Assembly: GCA_013407085.1 (NCBI GenBank)
Contig: JACCGJ010002998.1
Location: forward strand, 1 to 64,000
DNA from: Atriophallophorus winterbourni
Lineage: Eukaryota; Platyhelminthes; Trematoda; Plagiorchiida; Microphallidae
Direction: 5' to 3'
Length of the DNA stretch: 64,000 bases
This document shows, piece by piece, positions 1 through 10,752 of the stretch; within the stretch, counting starts at the first letter, position 1, and the number at the start of each line of letters is the position of its first letter. The translations under genes were made by a program, and so were the position numbers. The notes beneath the pieces are model-generated. The model ran no database searches. It was not told the DNA's origin and saw only the letters and a program-made list of their open reading frames with translations.

Positions 1-1
1 G

Positions 2-229
2 ACCACGTTTCCAAACCTTCGAAGGACTGCACAGAAGATTTTGGTGTTGTTTGGCTCAACCTATGTGTTTGAGCAGACGTTTAGCGTCATGAAAATCAAC
101 AAATACCATCACAGATCCAAGTTAACAGACCAACACCTTAGATCTGTCCTGAGAATTGCCACAACAAAATTAACTCCAGACCTCGATGCACTGGCAAAAA
201 CAGGAGACCAACAACACTGTTCCCACTGA
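2..229 (+). pseudogene. hAT-family transposase, C-terminal end (cut by window edge)
   Basis: The frame is open from base 2 to a stop at 227-229. It reads as the end of a hAT transposase: the dimerisation region with the motif GSTYVFEQTFSVMKINK, then HRSKLTDQHLRSVLRIA and LTPDLDAL. This pattern is typical of the C-terminal hAT domain found in transposase-derived ZBED/GTF2IRD2-like proteins. The catalytic part lies before the window, so I cannot tell whether the gene is intact. The coding frame ends a few residues after the last conserved block, as expected for the family. Family assignment is from motif memory. Alternatives are a domesticated hAT gene or a dead copy. Confidence 0.75.
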
Positions 230-1682
230 CATTGGTGGGGTTTGTCCTGAAACGCATGAAGTGGCTCGCCTGTTAATGCTTTATTCAAGGGAAACATACA
301 TACGTAACTTATGCACGACTATAATTTCACCTTTAGTTTTTGAGGAATTCAAGGCAGGTCGCGTGAAGACCTAGGCATCGACTGTGAAGAAAGATGTTGA
401 TGCCCAAGTAGTGCATACCGTCTAGGGGGTTTCAAATCGAAAACGTTAATGTATACGAACTTGTAACGATTTCGCTAAGGATAGACGTGTTTATGTTGAC
501 ATATTTCGTGATATCATTGAAGCCGGATAATTCATCGATAAGGTTAGCCATACAAAAGTATAAATAAGTATAATGCGATACAGCGCATTTTCATAGAAAT
601 TCACAAAATATTGCACATGGCATAGACAGCTGGAAATTCGTAATAGTAACCTTTTCGATGTTCCCAGCCGGGGATCCAGCGATCAGATATCACATTGGTT
701 AGTTACGCTGCGGCATATGTTCCCAAACCGTGTTCAGTAGCGGTCTTTCACTACACATCTTATTGGAGTGTTTTCTTTAACCTTGTATGTTGTCAAGTGG
801 AGTGACGAGAAAAGCTCTTTTGGATGTATGGCAGTGGAAGTCGCAAGGAAGCTGTGGTACTGACATCACTCTACTCATTGTTTGTGATCAGTCGTTTATG
901 GAATCCCTGGCTATTTAAGTCCCACTATTCCCCTTCTAATAGGTTTTTTCATTGTTGTAGGACAGTTAAACATTCGGTACATGCTACCGGTGTCATGTTG
1001 TCTCTGATGACGACACAGTCGATGAGATGTGATGCATGCGTCGAAATACAAATTGCCGATGCCTGAGAGATTTAGAGTTGACTTTAAATTTGCAAATGAA
1101 GATTTGCGCTATCAGCTTTTATTACCACAAAAAAACTATTGACTATAGTCTCATTTTAAGTCTTATTTCGTATGGGTAATTAGAAAGTCACAGGACGAGT
1201 TTTGTAGCTCTGCGCTGCGGAGTTTCCAAAAATTATGTATCATTTCAACCAAGTAACCCGTTTCGGTATAGCATAATCGATATGATAACGGATGTAGGTT
1301 GAAATCAATATGCAGACAATGTTGCGGTCTAACAAACCTATGGCTTTTCTAGGGAAACCACAAATTGCGTTCAGCTTTGCTGGCAGCGAATAGTCATTGC
1401 ATTGAGTTTCCTAAGTTAGAGTGGATTATCACGCCTAAATATTTTATTCGGAGGAGGCGGGCTTAATAAAAGCAAAATATTATTTGCTCCACTTGCTATT
1501 GAGCGGCAGTAGGCTACATTTTAAAGCATTTAGTGGCATTCAGTTGTCTTGGACCAGGTGTAAATCATATCGAGATCCCGTGGCAGTTTCTTCGTGTCGG
1601 CTGTGGAGTTTATATTGCGTCAAAGCTTTGCGTCATCAGCGAAAATAAGCATCGACGACTGCACTACAGTAGGCAAGTCGTT

Positions 1683-1683
<1 letters not shown>
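230..1683. other. no gene seen
   Basis: Only short open frames without recognisable motifs occur here. An 80-codon frame at 824-1066 (+) has no domain signature that I recognise. This may be hAT 3' non-coding sequence and degraded repeats. Confidence 0.5.
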
Positions 1684-1724
<41 letters not shown>

Positions 1725-1760
1725 GATAATATATATATATATACTAGATATATATATATA
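1684..1760. repeat. (AT)n microsatellite
   Basis: Two runs of alternating AT are separated by a short TGTAGATAAT interruption and followed by a further imperfect TA run. Open frames across it encode only Ile-Tyr repeats and are not genes. Confidence 0.95.
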
Positions 1761-2644
1761 AAAACAAAAGCGGTCCTAGGACCTATCATTTTGGGACACA
1801 AAGGGCAACTTTAATCGACTCAGATAGTACATTTTTGACTCTCACGTACATCTTTCGGGATATAAGCCACTCTTTAATCAATGCATGGAGTTTACCCTGT
1901 ACTCCGTAGATGAGTAGCTTCGATGAAAGTGTTTCGTGATTGGCTCAATTTAAAGCTTTCGAGAAATAAATATAGGTCACATCCATGTAGTTGCCGGTGT
2001 AAGAGAGAAGTTAAGTTTTATGTAGCTTTGAAATTCTTCTTTTTCTTTTCGACTTTTATAAAATACTGATTTTTGTGACTTGGATTTGGTTTTGGTTATT
2101 ATTTCTTTATAACTAAGATGTTAAACCTTGCTTTTTGTAATTGTCTTATTGGAAATCTGTTCACATATTTGGTTAACCTTTTGTTTTATTTATCGTTTAT
2201 GCAATTGTCGGACATTGTTGTTGAATTTGGTTGCCATTTTAAGCACTTGGATTTTGACGCCAATTTGGGTGTCTAGTATTTGATAGACATTTTTGACGGT
2301 AATTGTATCCCTTTGCATTTATAATTTGGCAGTCTATCTTGTCAGCATTGGCTGAATTTATTGTTGTTATTTAGAACCTTTGAGCATTTTTGGCTCACAT
2401 CATTTGTACAACGCGCAACCGTTGAATTTTGTCCAATGTTATTGTCTGTTAATCTTGTTAATAGAACCGTAGTAAACTCGAATCATTATTTTGAATTGTC
2501 GAAATATGAAACGGTTGGTCTACGCGTTAAACAACAAATTTAGTTGACACAACCGGTATCCAGTAGCTCCGTCGAAGATTCTTTTGCTAATAGCAAGTTT
2601 GTCAGGCAAGATCGATTTTTATGAATCAATGCTGTACCTCGGAG
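1761..2644. other. T-rich stretch without genes
   Basis: The sequence is AT-rich, with many T/G-rich runs around 2000-2400. I find no conserved motif or convincing reading frame. Confidence 0.5.
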
Positions 2645-2945
2645 ATTAAATTAATAATCTCAATGTGATTCCGCAAGGCACCGGATGTCATTGGTAATAA
2701 AGCTATCGGACGATAGTTTAAAGGATATTTTCTCTCGACACCCTTGTGGATGAGACTAATCAGGGCAGTTTTCCAAGTTTCTGACACAAAGCTCAGCTCG
2801 AACATCATCGTGAACAAGTCAGATGTCGGTATAGTCAATTCGGAAGAAAGATTATACAAAATGTTTGGGTGTGAATTATCTATACCGGGTGAACCTGTTT
2901 TCTCCGTCGTCTTTAATTTTGTTAGAACAACGTTGGGGAAAATTC
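2645..2945 (-). pseudogene. CR1/Jockey-type reverse transcriptase fragment
   Basis: The minus strand encodes the start of a non-LTR reverse transcriptase: a TGSPGIDNSHPNIL block (the usual K-S-P-G-D/I-D-N-I-x-P), then WKTALISLIHKG and NYRPIALLPM. These are the first conserved RT blocks in the usual order. The frame is lost after about 100 residues and the YxDD-type active site is missing. The sequence differs clearly from the CR1-A, -B and -C families elsewhere in the window, so it represents another LINE lineage. Nothing suggests that it is expressed. Confidence 0.65.
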
Positions 2946-3911
2946 CACCAAGTGGAGAATTGGCCGGCTGCAGCTGTCAGAGTTTAAGGACTGCCCATAA
3001 GTCGACACTTATGAGATTATTGATGCAAATTGTTGTCGAAAAACGTTTGAACAATCTTTAAATAATGTCACAATGCTAGTAGCTGTAAACAGATACATTT
3101 TTGTAGGGTGAACTGATAGAAACATTGTAGCAGACCTCTCGATAACCTTTTCGACATCCTCAAAAATATCCTATTCATTCAGTGATTCAATAAACTTGAC
3201 ATCAACCGTGAACTTATCGAATGACACTTGAGCGACGCTGTCAAGTCGTCGATGAAAAATTGGGCACGTATCTTTCCGAGTATTTGTAACTGAGAGACTC
3301 CACTAAGAGCATTCTGTGGCAATCTGTAATTTCACATCAATTTCTGATTTTCTTCCATGTTTGCTTCAATCATCAAACTTCTGAACAACCTATGTTTTTT
3401 CTGCGCGCTTTCCGTTCGTTTCTCGATTTTTGGCGCTGACGTGTTGTTAATTTGTGGACCACAACAATTAACATCCAACTCACATTTAACCACATTTGAG
3501 CTTCAGGATTATTTGTTCAAACCCAATTTATGAATCAGAGTTTTATTTCGGAAATATATTGAGCGCAGAAAATAATATTTAACATGGAATTATCTTTATT
3601 CAGCAGTTTTTTGGTCTATTCAAACTGTAACATTTCCTGATATTTTTGTACTTAAACACTACATAAGTGGTGCGCTTGACGTTTCATTAATTTTTCTATC
3701 ACACATTGAATCTAGCGCCTTTTTTAATAAAATGCAAACAATATTCCGTTTCGTCAAGACATACATCTGGATTGAAACCTTCGGTATCAAATTACCAACC
3801 GATAAACCATACTATTATTTTATCTAGATTACTTTGCATAAGTTCAAAGTAGCTATGCTAGAATACTAATATCTTAATCTTTCTTCAAAATTTCCTCCAT
3901 TACATATCAGT
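2946..3911. other. no gene seen
   Basis: The stretch may include decayed upstream LINE sequence, but I see no frame or motif strong enough to name. Confidence 0.4.
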
Positions 3912-6220
3912 TTGAATGGCACCTCAGATGTGCGACTCTCGAAGGGTCGGAGAAATAGGCGACCATCACTGTATACGAAAAGCATAATCAATTGTCTTTA
4001 TACAAACGCACAATGCCTGTTAAACAAACTAACTGAACCGAATTATCTCTGCAATCAGAATTCACTCGACGTCATAGCAATAACTGAGACACGGTTCCAC
4101 GCAAACGATAGCGAGCTCTCTATTCCAAGCATGACCCTGTATCGGAGAGACCGCTTAATAACAGGTGGTAGAATAGCTGTTTACCACCATGAACGTTTAT
4201 ACTGTACGGTTGTTACATACACTAAACTCGATCTGGAAGACAGTATATAATGCTACTTGAAGCTCGAATCAGGCTACAGTTGCGTCGTTGGTGTAGTTCA
4301 CCGTTCACCATCATCATCGGAATCGTATAACGAGAAAACACTTGACAGCATTGCAGTACGACAGAAAACAGCGCAAATCTCAATTGCTGATAATGGGAGA
4401 CTTCGATCTACCTCAACTATAAAACCGAGTAGATCATCCACCCCTATCAGTAGACTACAAATTTCGCGAACTGTTATATTAGATAACCTTGAATAATCAT
4501 GTTTTCGATTATAAACGACAATAAAATTTGCAACAGACTTCTGTTGCAGACCTAGTCTCAACCTCCATTGAACATGTTCAGTAACACCCTCCGCTGATTC
4601 GAAGCGACCACCTCGTTCTGCTCATTCAATAGGTGTGCAACGCCATTATAAGAAAATAGAAAAGTTAATTACATTGGCTTGGTGGAAACAATGGTAGCTT
4701 TCGATGAACATAATATAAATTTAAGTGATCCTGCCTCGTATTGCACACCCCTGACAGAATAAATAATCTACATGATACATTTCAATTCTAAAACGGTCCG
4801 AAACATGGTAGCAAAGAACAAGACTTTAGATTTCACAGTGAGACTAGAAAATCGTTGACATATTGAAATTTGGCATGGACTATTCACAGGGTCACCAGAA
4901 CTGACTTGACATGGGCAAACTTTCGCGAATTGCGTAATCAAGTCACAAATCTCATCCGAGAGGGAAAACAATATCAACAGATTCAGCAGGCGGTAAGACT
5001 GCAGCGAAATCCCAAACTGCTTTATCGAACTGTTAAGAAAACTACGAAGATAAAAACCGGTGTTTTTCTGATCATGATGGATAACGGACTAACTGATTCT
5101 GTGCTGGAAACCCCAACGCTCTCGCCATGTTTTAGTCACGAGTTTTCACCCCCAAGGATGAATTACAACCATCAGAATTGTCAGCACCAATTGTACCGGA
5201 GACTATATGCGACATATGAATCAATTCTGAAATTGTGCAGCACTTCCTACGCAAATTGGATATAAACACGTCCCCGGGAGCTGACGGAATCACAGCTGCA
5301 ATCCTAAAGTTATGCAGCAGTCAATTATGAGAATCACTTTGTGATTTATTTAAGCACTCTTTGAGGGAGGGTGTTGTACCTACTGATTGGAAGAGAGGAA
5401 TCATAACACCCATCTACAAAGGTGAAACTTGTTCTGACCCAGCAAATTACCGCCCTGTTAAACTTCATTCAGTGATCTCAAAAGTCATGGAGCGAATTGT
5501 GTGCGAAAAAATTGTGAGTCATCTCGAAGCCAAAAACATTTTGTCCAGAGAGCAACATGGATTTCGGAAGTCTCCTTTTTGCTTGACTAACCTACTGGTG
5601 ACGCTGAATGACTGGATGTTGGCAGTGGATGATGCTGGTTGCGTGCATGCGTCTTACTTGGACATTTCGAAGGCGTTTGTTCGCGTGGACCAATCTATAC
5701 TTCTAAGCAAGCTGCACGATGTTGGTATCAACAGAAGCCTTTTTACTTGCCTGAAACGTTACCTTCTTGATCGCAAGGCAACTGTACGTATCGATGGTGT
5801 GATGTCTAAGAAAATCGAAAGCACAAGCGGTGTTTCACAAGGTTCGGTACTTGGTCCGGCACTCTCTTTGTTCTTCATCAACGACCTTGCGGAATTTGTC
5901 ACAGCCAAAATGGTTCTCTTTGTGGATGATGTTAAACTTTGGATGCGGATCGCGTCAAGCCTAGACCGTTTGCGCTCACAAAGCGATTTGGATATATTGA
6001 ACAGCTGTTCAGAGCGAAACAAACTTTCATTCAACTTCAGAAAGTATGAAATCTTGCAAATAGGCAAAGATTTCCCATTCTTATACAACCTTGGATCGAA
6101 ACAACTGGAATGGACAACAAAAGAGAAGGACCTCGGTGTATGGATTAGTGGAAGTCTTAAGAATAGCGTGCAATGCAAAGCAGTGTACAACCGAGCTAGC
6201 CGCGTATTTTCGGACATTTT
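3912..6220 (+). pseudogene. CR1-like LINE ORF2 (EN-RT), decayed
   Basis: Broken frames follow the order of a CR1 ORF2. The apurinic-like endonuclease start is at 3912-4250 (CLYTNAQCLLNKL, DVIAITETRF, RRDR, LDLEDS) and continues after a stop at 4257-4496 (GVVHRSPSSSESYNE). The endonuclease-RT linker is near 4870-5265, and the RT itself is at 5361-6215. RT blocks seen are GVVPTDWKRGIITPIYKG, NYRPVKLHSVISK, QHGFRKS, YLDISKAF, TSGVSQGSVLGPAL and LFVDDVKLW. The usual FADD is FVDD here. Several frameshifts, stops and small deletions kill the copy. The thumb motif KDLGVWISGSLKNS precedes an abrupt end near 6215, so the 3' end and tail are missing. Confidence 0.85.
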
Positions 6221-6375
6221 ACCGTGGAAGATTCGCTATGCGCGCGCATGAATACGGCACGTGATCCCAATTACATTTCCATATTACTTTTTCCTCTATA
6301 TGCTACATACCGGAACCGATAACTTGTGATAATATCTTAAAGTTAAAATTTACGCTCCACGATATTCTATATAAT

Positions 6376-7467
6376 ATGCATCCTAAAACATTAATCTCAC
6401 GCCGCATTAAAATTCGTGAAACTCCTCAAACAAGAAATTTTACAGTAAGGTTAGATAATGACACTTCTTTAATCTTAAATAAATTGAAAAAAATAGAATC
6501 TGAAACATTGAGTCTACGTAACGAAATAACAACTTCTCAGATTTCATTCGACTCTCTTAAACCTTTATTATCTCTTATGAAGCCCAATTCCATCATTGAT
6601 CAAGATATCCTTATACAAACCAATAAATTTGTTGAAACTCTTTGTACTTAAATTACTCAGAGAGAAACTCGTTCTAAGAATATCATTTTATTCAATGTAG
6701 CTGATAATTATCCTTTATATGACTTGAAAAGGTGTTTTCTCACTCCATACGGTATTCCGGTAGATTGTGCTGATTTTGTCTGTTCACGCAGAAACAGCAT
6801 GAAACAACGAACTCCAATACTTATAGAATTCACCGATAAATGTTTCGTTTCATATATATTAGAGAATAAAAATATTTTGAAATCCATTCCCAGATTTTCT
6901 AACGTTACTATGAAGCCAGACCTCACCCCTATGCAGAGGCGTTTCGGTCATAAGAAACGCAGAATTACAATTATTTCCACAAATCAGTCTTCTTCTGATT
7001 CATCTGAGTGTATGCGATGTGATTCACCTGTAGTTACTACACCTTTAAGAAGCCAAGATTTATCACCTGCACACGACATAGTTCACAGAACACCGCCACC
7101 CACTAAGCGTTTACTTCACTTACCTACATTTAGACAGACACAATCTCTTCTCTCAAATCCGGGCTCATTTAGAAACACGGCATTCAGGAAGCCTTTAAAC
7201 CAACAAATGACGTTGGTGAATAATAATAGGCGCGCACATTATACCAGTTACCGTATTCAGCCACCATACCCCCCTAAACAGTATAAACAATCTCTCATTG
7301 ACTACATCTTGCTTCACAGACCCTCCACTTACTCCCCTGGTTATTATGCTCAACCATTTTACTCCTCTAATTATATGACTCAAAATGCTCCATTTAACAA
7401 TCGATACACATCTCAATACGTACCATACACGCCTTTTTATGACCATGCCAATTTTTTCCGAAAATAA
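6376..7467 (+). pseudogene. ORF1 of an AT-rich non-LTR retrotransposon
   Basis: One frame runs from 6376 to 7467 with a single in-frame TAA at 6649-6651. The N-terminal third is predicted coiled coil (LNKLKKIESETLSLRNEI). The middle (NIILFNV, then TPYGIPVDCADFVCSRR, PILIEFTD) has the layout of the RRM-like nucleic-acid-binding domain of LINE ORF1 proteins. The last 110 residues are rich in Tyr, Pro, Asn and Gln. An endonuclease start follows directly, which supports the ORF1 role. Base composition is markedly more AT-rich than the CR1 copies, so this is a different LINE family. Its role would be RNA binding or chaperoning of the element RNA. The family name is unresolved. Confidence 0.6.
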
Positions 7468-7489
7468 TAAATAAAATATTAATTGCTCT

Positions 7490-7722
7490 AAATTTCTTGT
7501 CTCAACTTACTTCCACTCCTTTTAATCCCGCTCATTCTTATGTTAGTATTCTAGTTATAAATGCCCGATCAATTACCCCTAAAATCCAAATGCTGAAATT
7601 TTTTCTCATTACGAACTTAGTAGACATTATTCTTATAACTGAAACGTGGACCCGAGATGACCAGCCTGACTCAACACTTACAGTACATAATTACCAGATA
7701 TTCAGGAATAAATACGTATATT
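7490..7722 (+). pseudogene. endonuclease start of ORF2 of the AT-rich LINE, truncated
   Basis: The frame after ORF1 encodes VSILVINARSITPK, LVDIILITETW and NYQIFRNK. This is the first part of a LINE apurinic-type endonuclease, with the N and E catalytic-site motifs. It stops where a CR1 3' fragment begins (about 7723), so the LINE was interrupted or truncated there. Together with 6376-7467 it forms the 5' half of one element. Confidence 0.65.
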
Positions 7723-8375
7723 AGCCTGGTGATGGATTACTCAGTGCAAGCTTGGGCATCATGGCTACAAAAGGACATGAAGCTGCTCGAGAGGATTTAT
7801 CACAGAGCAAATAAAATGGTTGACTGTCTCCGCAACCTGCCATATAAGGATCAACTGGTTCAACTTAAATAGGATACACTGCCTTGCAGAAGGGTTCGGT
7901 TTGATCTAATCCTAACATATAATATAATGAACTCAAAGATGTATCCTCTAAGGCATTCCGCCTCCGGTCAAGCCATGCCAAACACACTCACCCATTGGCA
8001 TTTGAGATTCCACTTTCTCACCGGAACTGCCGTCGGTTCTTCTATTCGGTGCGCGTATGTTTCCTATGGAACTCCCTACCGTCAGATGGTGTCCAATCAT
8101 CTAGTGAAACAATTTTCAGGAACAAATTGGATATATTTATGCGTAGTAATTCACCCTACATCACGTTTATATAAAATGATCTTTATCCAAACGAATATTT
8201 TTCCCATCATACCGAGACATTACATGACATTTTTTTCTGACTACAAAACTGACAATCCTCCTAATGCCTCAAATTTATTTTGTATATATATATTTACTGT
8301 CCTGATACGAATATTCTGTGGTGTTGTACAGCTACGAGCTATTTATACCATAAATTCTTGAATCTTGAATCTTGC
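7723..8375 (+). mobile_element. 5'-truncated CR1 copy (3' end with tail)
   Basis: The start encodes the CR1 ORF2 C-terminus (DYSVQAWASWLQKDMKLLERIYHRANK, split by frameshifts), followed by decayed coding sequence and a 3' UTR. It ends in the CR1 tail CCATAAATTCTTGAATCTTG repeats near 8348-8375. The orientation matches the LINE it interrupts. It is dead on arrival, with no RT domain. Confidence 0.75.
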
Positions 8376-9040
8376 AGATGAAAATGGTCTGGCAGTCACG
8401 GTTGTTTTGCTCGATATAATTTAAGCCTATTTTTCTCTTTTACTCAATTTACTAATGCTAAAACACTAAGCATGAAACTGTGAAATAGCTACGAGGGGTA
8501 ATTCAATAAAACTTCTCAAGACTGGACCTAGGCTGCTGGTACGTGTGCAAGTTTTCAGCAACCGTGTGATCAACCAATGGAATAAGCTCCTGTATGGTTA
8601 TATAAGCGTTCCTAACGTGTCACGCTTTAATAGAAAATTAGGCGCTAAATGGCCAACCCTATTTCCGAAGATTGTATTTCTCATATCTGTTTAGTCCTGG
8701 GCAACCTGACAGCATCTCACCCCATGTGCAGTCTATGACTGTGCGGCGCTTCGCCTGGATTATACTAGTGATTTTATGCATCATGCATAGTTCACGCATA
8801 TTATTGCATTGATTCCTGATTCGATGACCTTTCACCTTGCTGGTGAAGAGAACCCCAAACTTACTTTTCAGATATCCGAAAACAAGAACCTGTGAAACAT
8901 ACAAACTGTATCTTCAATATTGAACTGCCATGACGTTTCGATGTTCGTACTGAAATTGTTTGCTCACTAAACGAAATGATATTCAAGCAAACGCTATGAT
9001 CTTTCATGTTGAATAATACTGTGTTTTGCACAGCTAACTG
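8376..9040. other. no gene seen
   Basis: There are short frames on both strands (for example 8659-8904 on minus) without recognisable motifs. This may be leftover LINE sequence. Confidence 0.4.
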
Positions 9041-9256
9041 AAATCCCATAGTGATTCCTTATTGCACACTTACTTGGAAAAATAAATATACTCAATCATA
9101 TAGTTCCGGTCAAGACTTCCTCATTCTATCTCATAATTGGAATCAATTTTGCTCCTCCATTGAAACAAACATTGAAGATTTTATACGTATATCCTATGGT
9201 ATTGTGAAGCTATTTGCTTTTTTCATCATAAATCTTGAATCCTCAATCTTGGATCA
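9041..9256 (+). mobile_element. CR1 3' UTR and tail fragment
   Basis: The end carries the CR1 3' signature: ATTGTGAAGCTATTTGC, then a run of T, then ATAAATCTTGAATCCTCAATC, resembling the 3' UTR of the CR1-B copy that ends at 29607. No coding block was recognised. Confidence 0.5.
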
Positions 9257-9327
9257 TTGGTCCAACAATAACCACGTCACTCCGCGTTTCACAAACACTT
9301 GAACTCTGCACCTGATTCATCCCTGCC

Positions 9328-9583
9328 AGTCCAACGCTAATCGTGTTTACCCACAAATCCTACAACACAAAAGAAGACAATTGGTAAATGGCGTTTATCA
9401 CAAACAAGATAAATCAAACACACAAGACTGATTTTAAAACTCATTTTTCCACGTTGTCACTTCGATCCGATTTGTTACTAAACCGGAACAATTAGAGCCC
9501 CCTTCGCTCAGGGCTCGTTTGACTGAAATTGACTAATTGTATATTGATCGATTGAGGCTGACGTTGTCCATCATCTCATGCTT
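9328..9583. repeat. unclassified dispersed repeat DR1, copy 1
   Basis: This stretch resembles 55463-55771 over its whole length with substitutions and indels. Shared blocks include CCAACGCTAATCG, ACCCACAAATC, GTTATCACTTCGATC (ACGTTGTCACTTCGATC here), GTGCTCGTTTGAC (GGCTCGTTTGAC here) and GATGTTGTCCATC (GACGTTGTCCATC here). No protein motif is seen. It could be part of an LTR, a SINE or a DNA-transposon remnant. Confidence 0.6.
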
Positions 9584-9700
9584 CCGAAGATGTTGTCGCT
9601 CAATTTCATTTTCATGCGCCAATGATGTACCTCCACTGCCAACTTCGACCAAATGAGACGAATAATAACTTATGAAACAAAACCGATTTTATATTCTAGA

Positions 9701-9742
9701 TTCAAGATTTAAGCAATTGACTTTACAATAACCGTAGAGTGG

Positions 9743-9791
<49 letters not shown>

Positions 9792-10178
9792 CAAGTTTCG
9801 TTTTAAGTATATATGAACTGTTTGAGCTTACCAAATCGGCAGGTACAGAATTCCAAATAAAGCACACACGCACCGAATATAAATACCTGCGGCAGTTCCT
9901 GCGGTATTTCCAACTTGCAACCATGACCACGGCTGATGCTGGGAGATCGAAGGTGAAATAATAACTCCAGGGGGTGGGAAACAGTAGTAAGTATTTTATA
10001 TGCAAGAATGAGATCACCTCGCCTTCTTCTTTGTGAAAGTGTTCTCAGCTTCAGTCGTCTTAGTAGCCCAACGAATAGCGTGTTTTCGAGTCCAATGACA
10101 AGCTTAGAAGCTCTCTGATATATGCGACCCAGAAGAAGGATGTTTTTGGTGACATGGTGTCCAGGCTTGTGCGGAATA
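9701..10178 (-). mobile_element. CR1-B-family host copy, 3' part (outer layer of CR1 nest)
   Basis: The minus strand encodes the end of a CR1-B-type ORF2 (AQAWTP, then NCRRYLYSVRVCFIWNSV and LVSSNSSYILKTKLDN), followed by an (AT)n-expanded 3' UTR and a degenerate CR1 tail near 9701-9715. It resumes, after the interruption at about 10180-14825, the same family frame seen at 14826-16580. The two pieces therefore form one copy split by later CR1-C insertions. Confidence 0.75.
9744..9789. repeat. (AT)n microsatellite in CR1 3' UTR
   Basis: A near-perfect run of alternating AT of about 46 bp lies between the CR1-B-family stop region and its tail. Confidence 0.95.
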
Positions 10179-10184
10179 GTCTCA

Positions 10185-10528
10185 AGATTTAATATTTATG
10201 GTTAAAAAAGCAAATCGCTGTACTGTACCATAAGATATACGTAAAAAAATTGTAAAAAATCGCTACTTGTATGATCATATCCGTGTTCTTCATAGGTGGA
10301 GCAAAAATAATCCTCGATGGGGACACAGACTGAGGGAAAAGAATCTTTGGATGGACGGTAGTTCCGTGCGTTAAAAAAATATAGACATAAATATGTAGGG
10401 GTTAACGCAGTAGTTCTCAACATACGGTTTCGTAACCTTAGTTTAAAGATATGCTCGTTCGCTGAGGTAACAATATCTGTCGGCAAGCTATTCCACAAGA
10501 AGCATACACGGACAGCGAAGAGGTGATT
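10185..10528 (-). mobile_element. old CR1-C copy, 3' part (middle layer of nest)
   Basis: The minus strand encodes FAVRVCFLWNSLPTDIVTS and the final ORF2 residues, ending with LRTTAL and a CR1-C 3' UTR. This matches the end of the CR1-C ORF2 at 10753-13656, but diverged. Its coding sequence starts exactly where the fragment at 14613-14825 stops (after NCR), so the two are one old copy split by the younger CR1-C. Confidence 0.8.
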
Positions 10529-10752
10529 CAAGATTCAAGATTCAAGATTCAAGATTTATGGTTAAAAAAGCAAATTGCTGTACAATACCATAGGATATAC
10601 GTATAAAAAATTATATATAAAAAATCGTTACTTGTATGATCATGTCCATGTTCTTCATAGGTGGAGCAAAAATAATCCTCAATGGCAACACAGACTGAGG
10701 GAAAAGAATCTTTGGATGGACGGTAGTTCCGTGCGTTAAAATTTTATAGACA

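Noticed and set aside
824..1066. 80-codon open frame near the left end
   Set aside because: No motif, no homology recognised, and length is within chance expectation.
5759..6217. 152-codon minus-strand open frame
   Set aside because: It is the antisense shadow of the CR1 reverse transcriptase on plus.
10529..10560. TTGAATC tandem repeats as telomeric or regulatory repeats
   Set aside because: They always sit at the 3' end of CR1 copies after AACCATAAA, so they are LINE tails.
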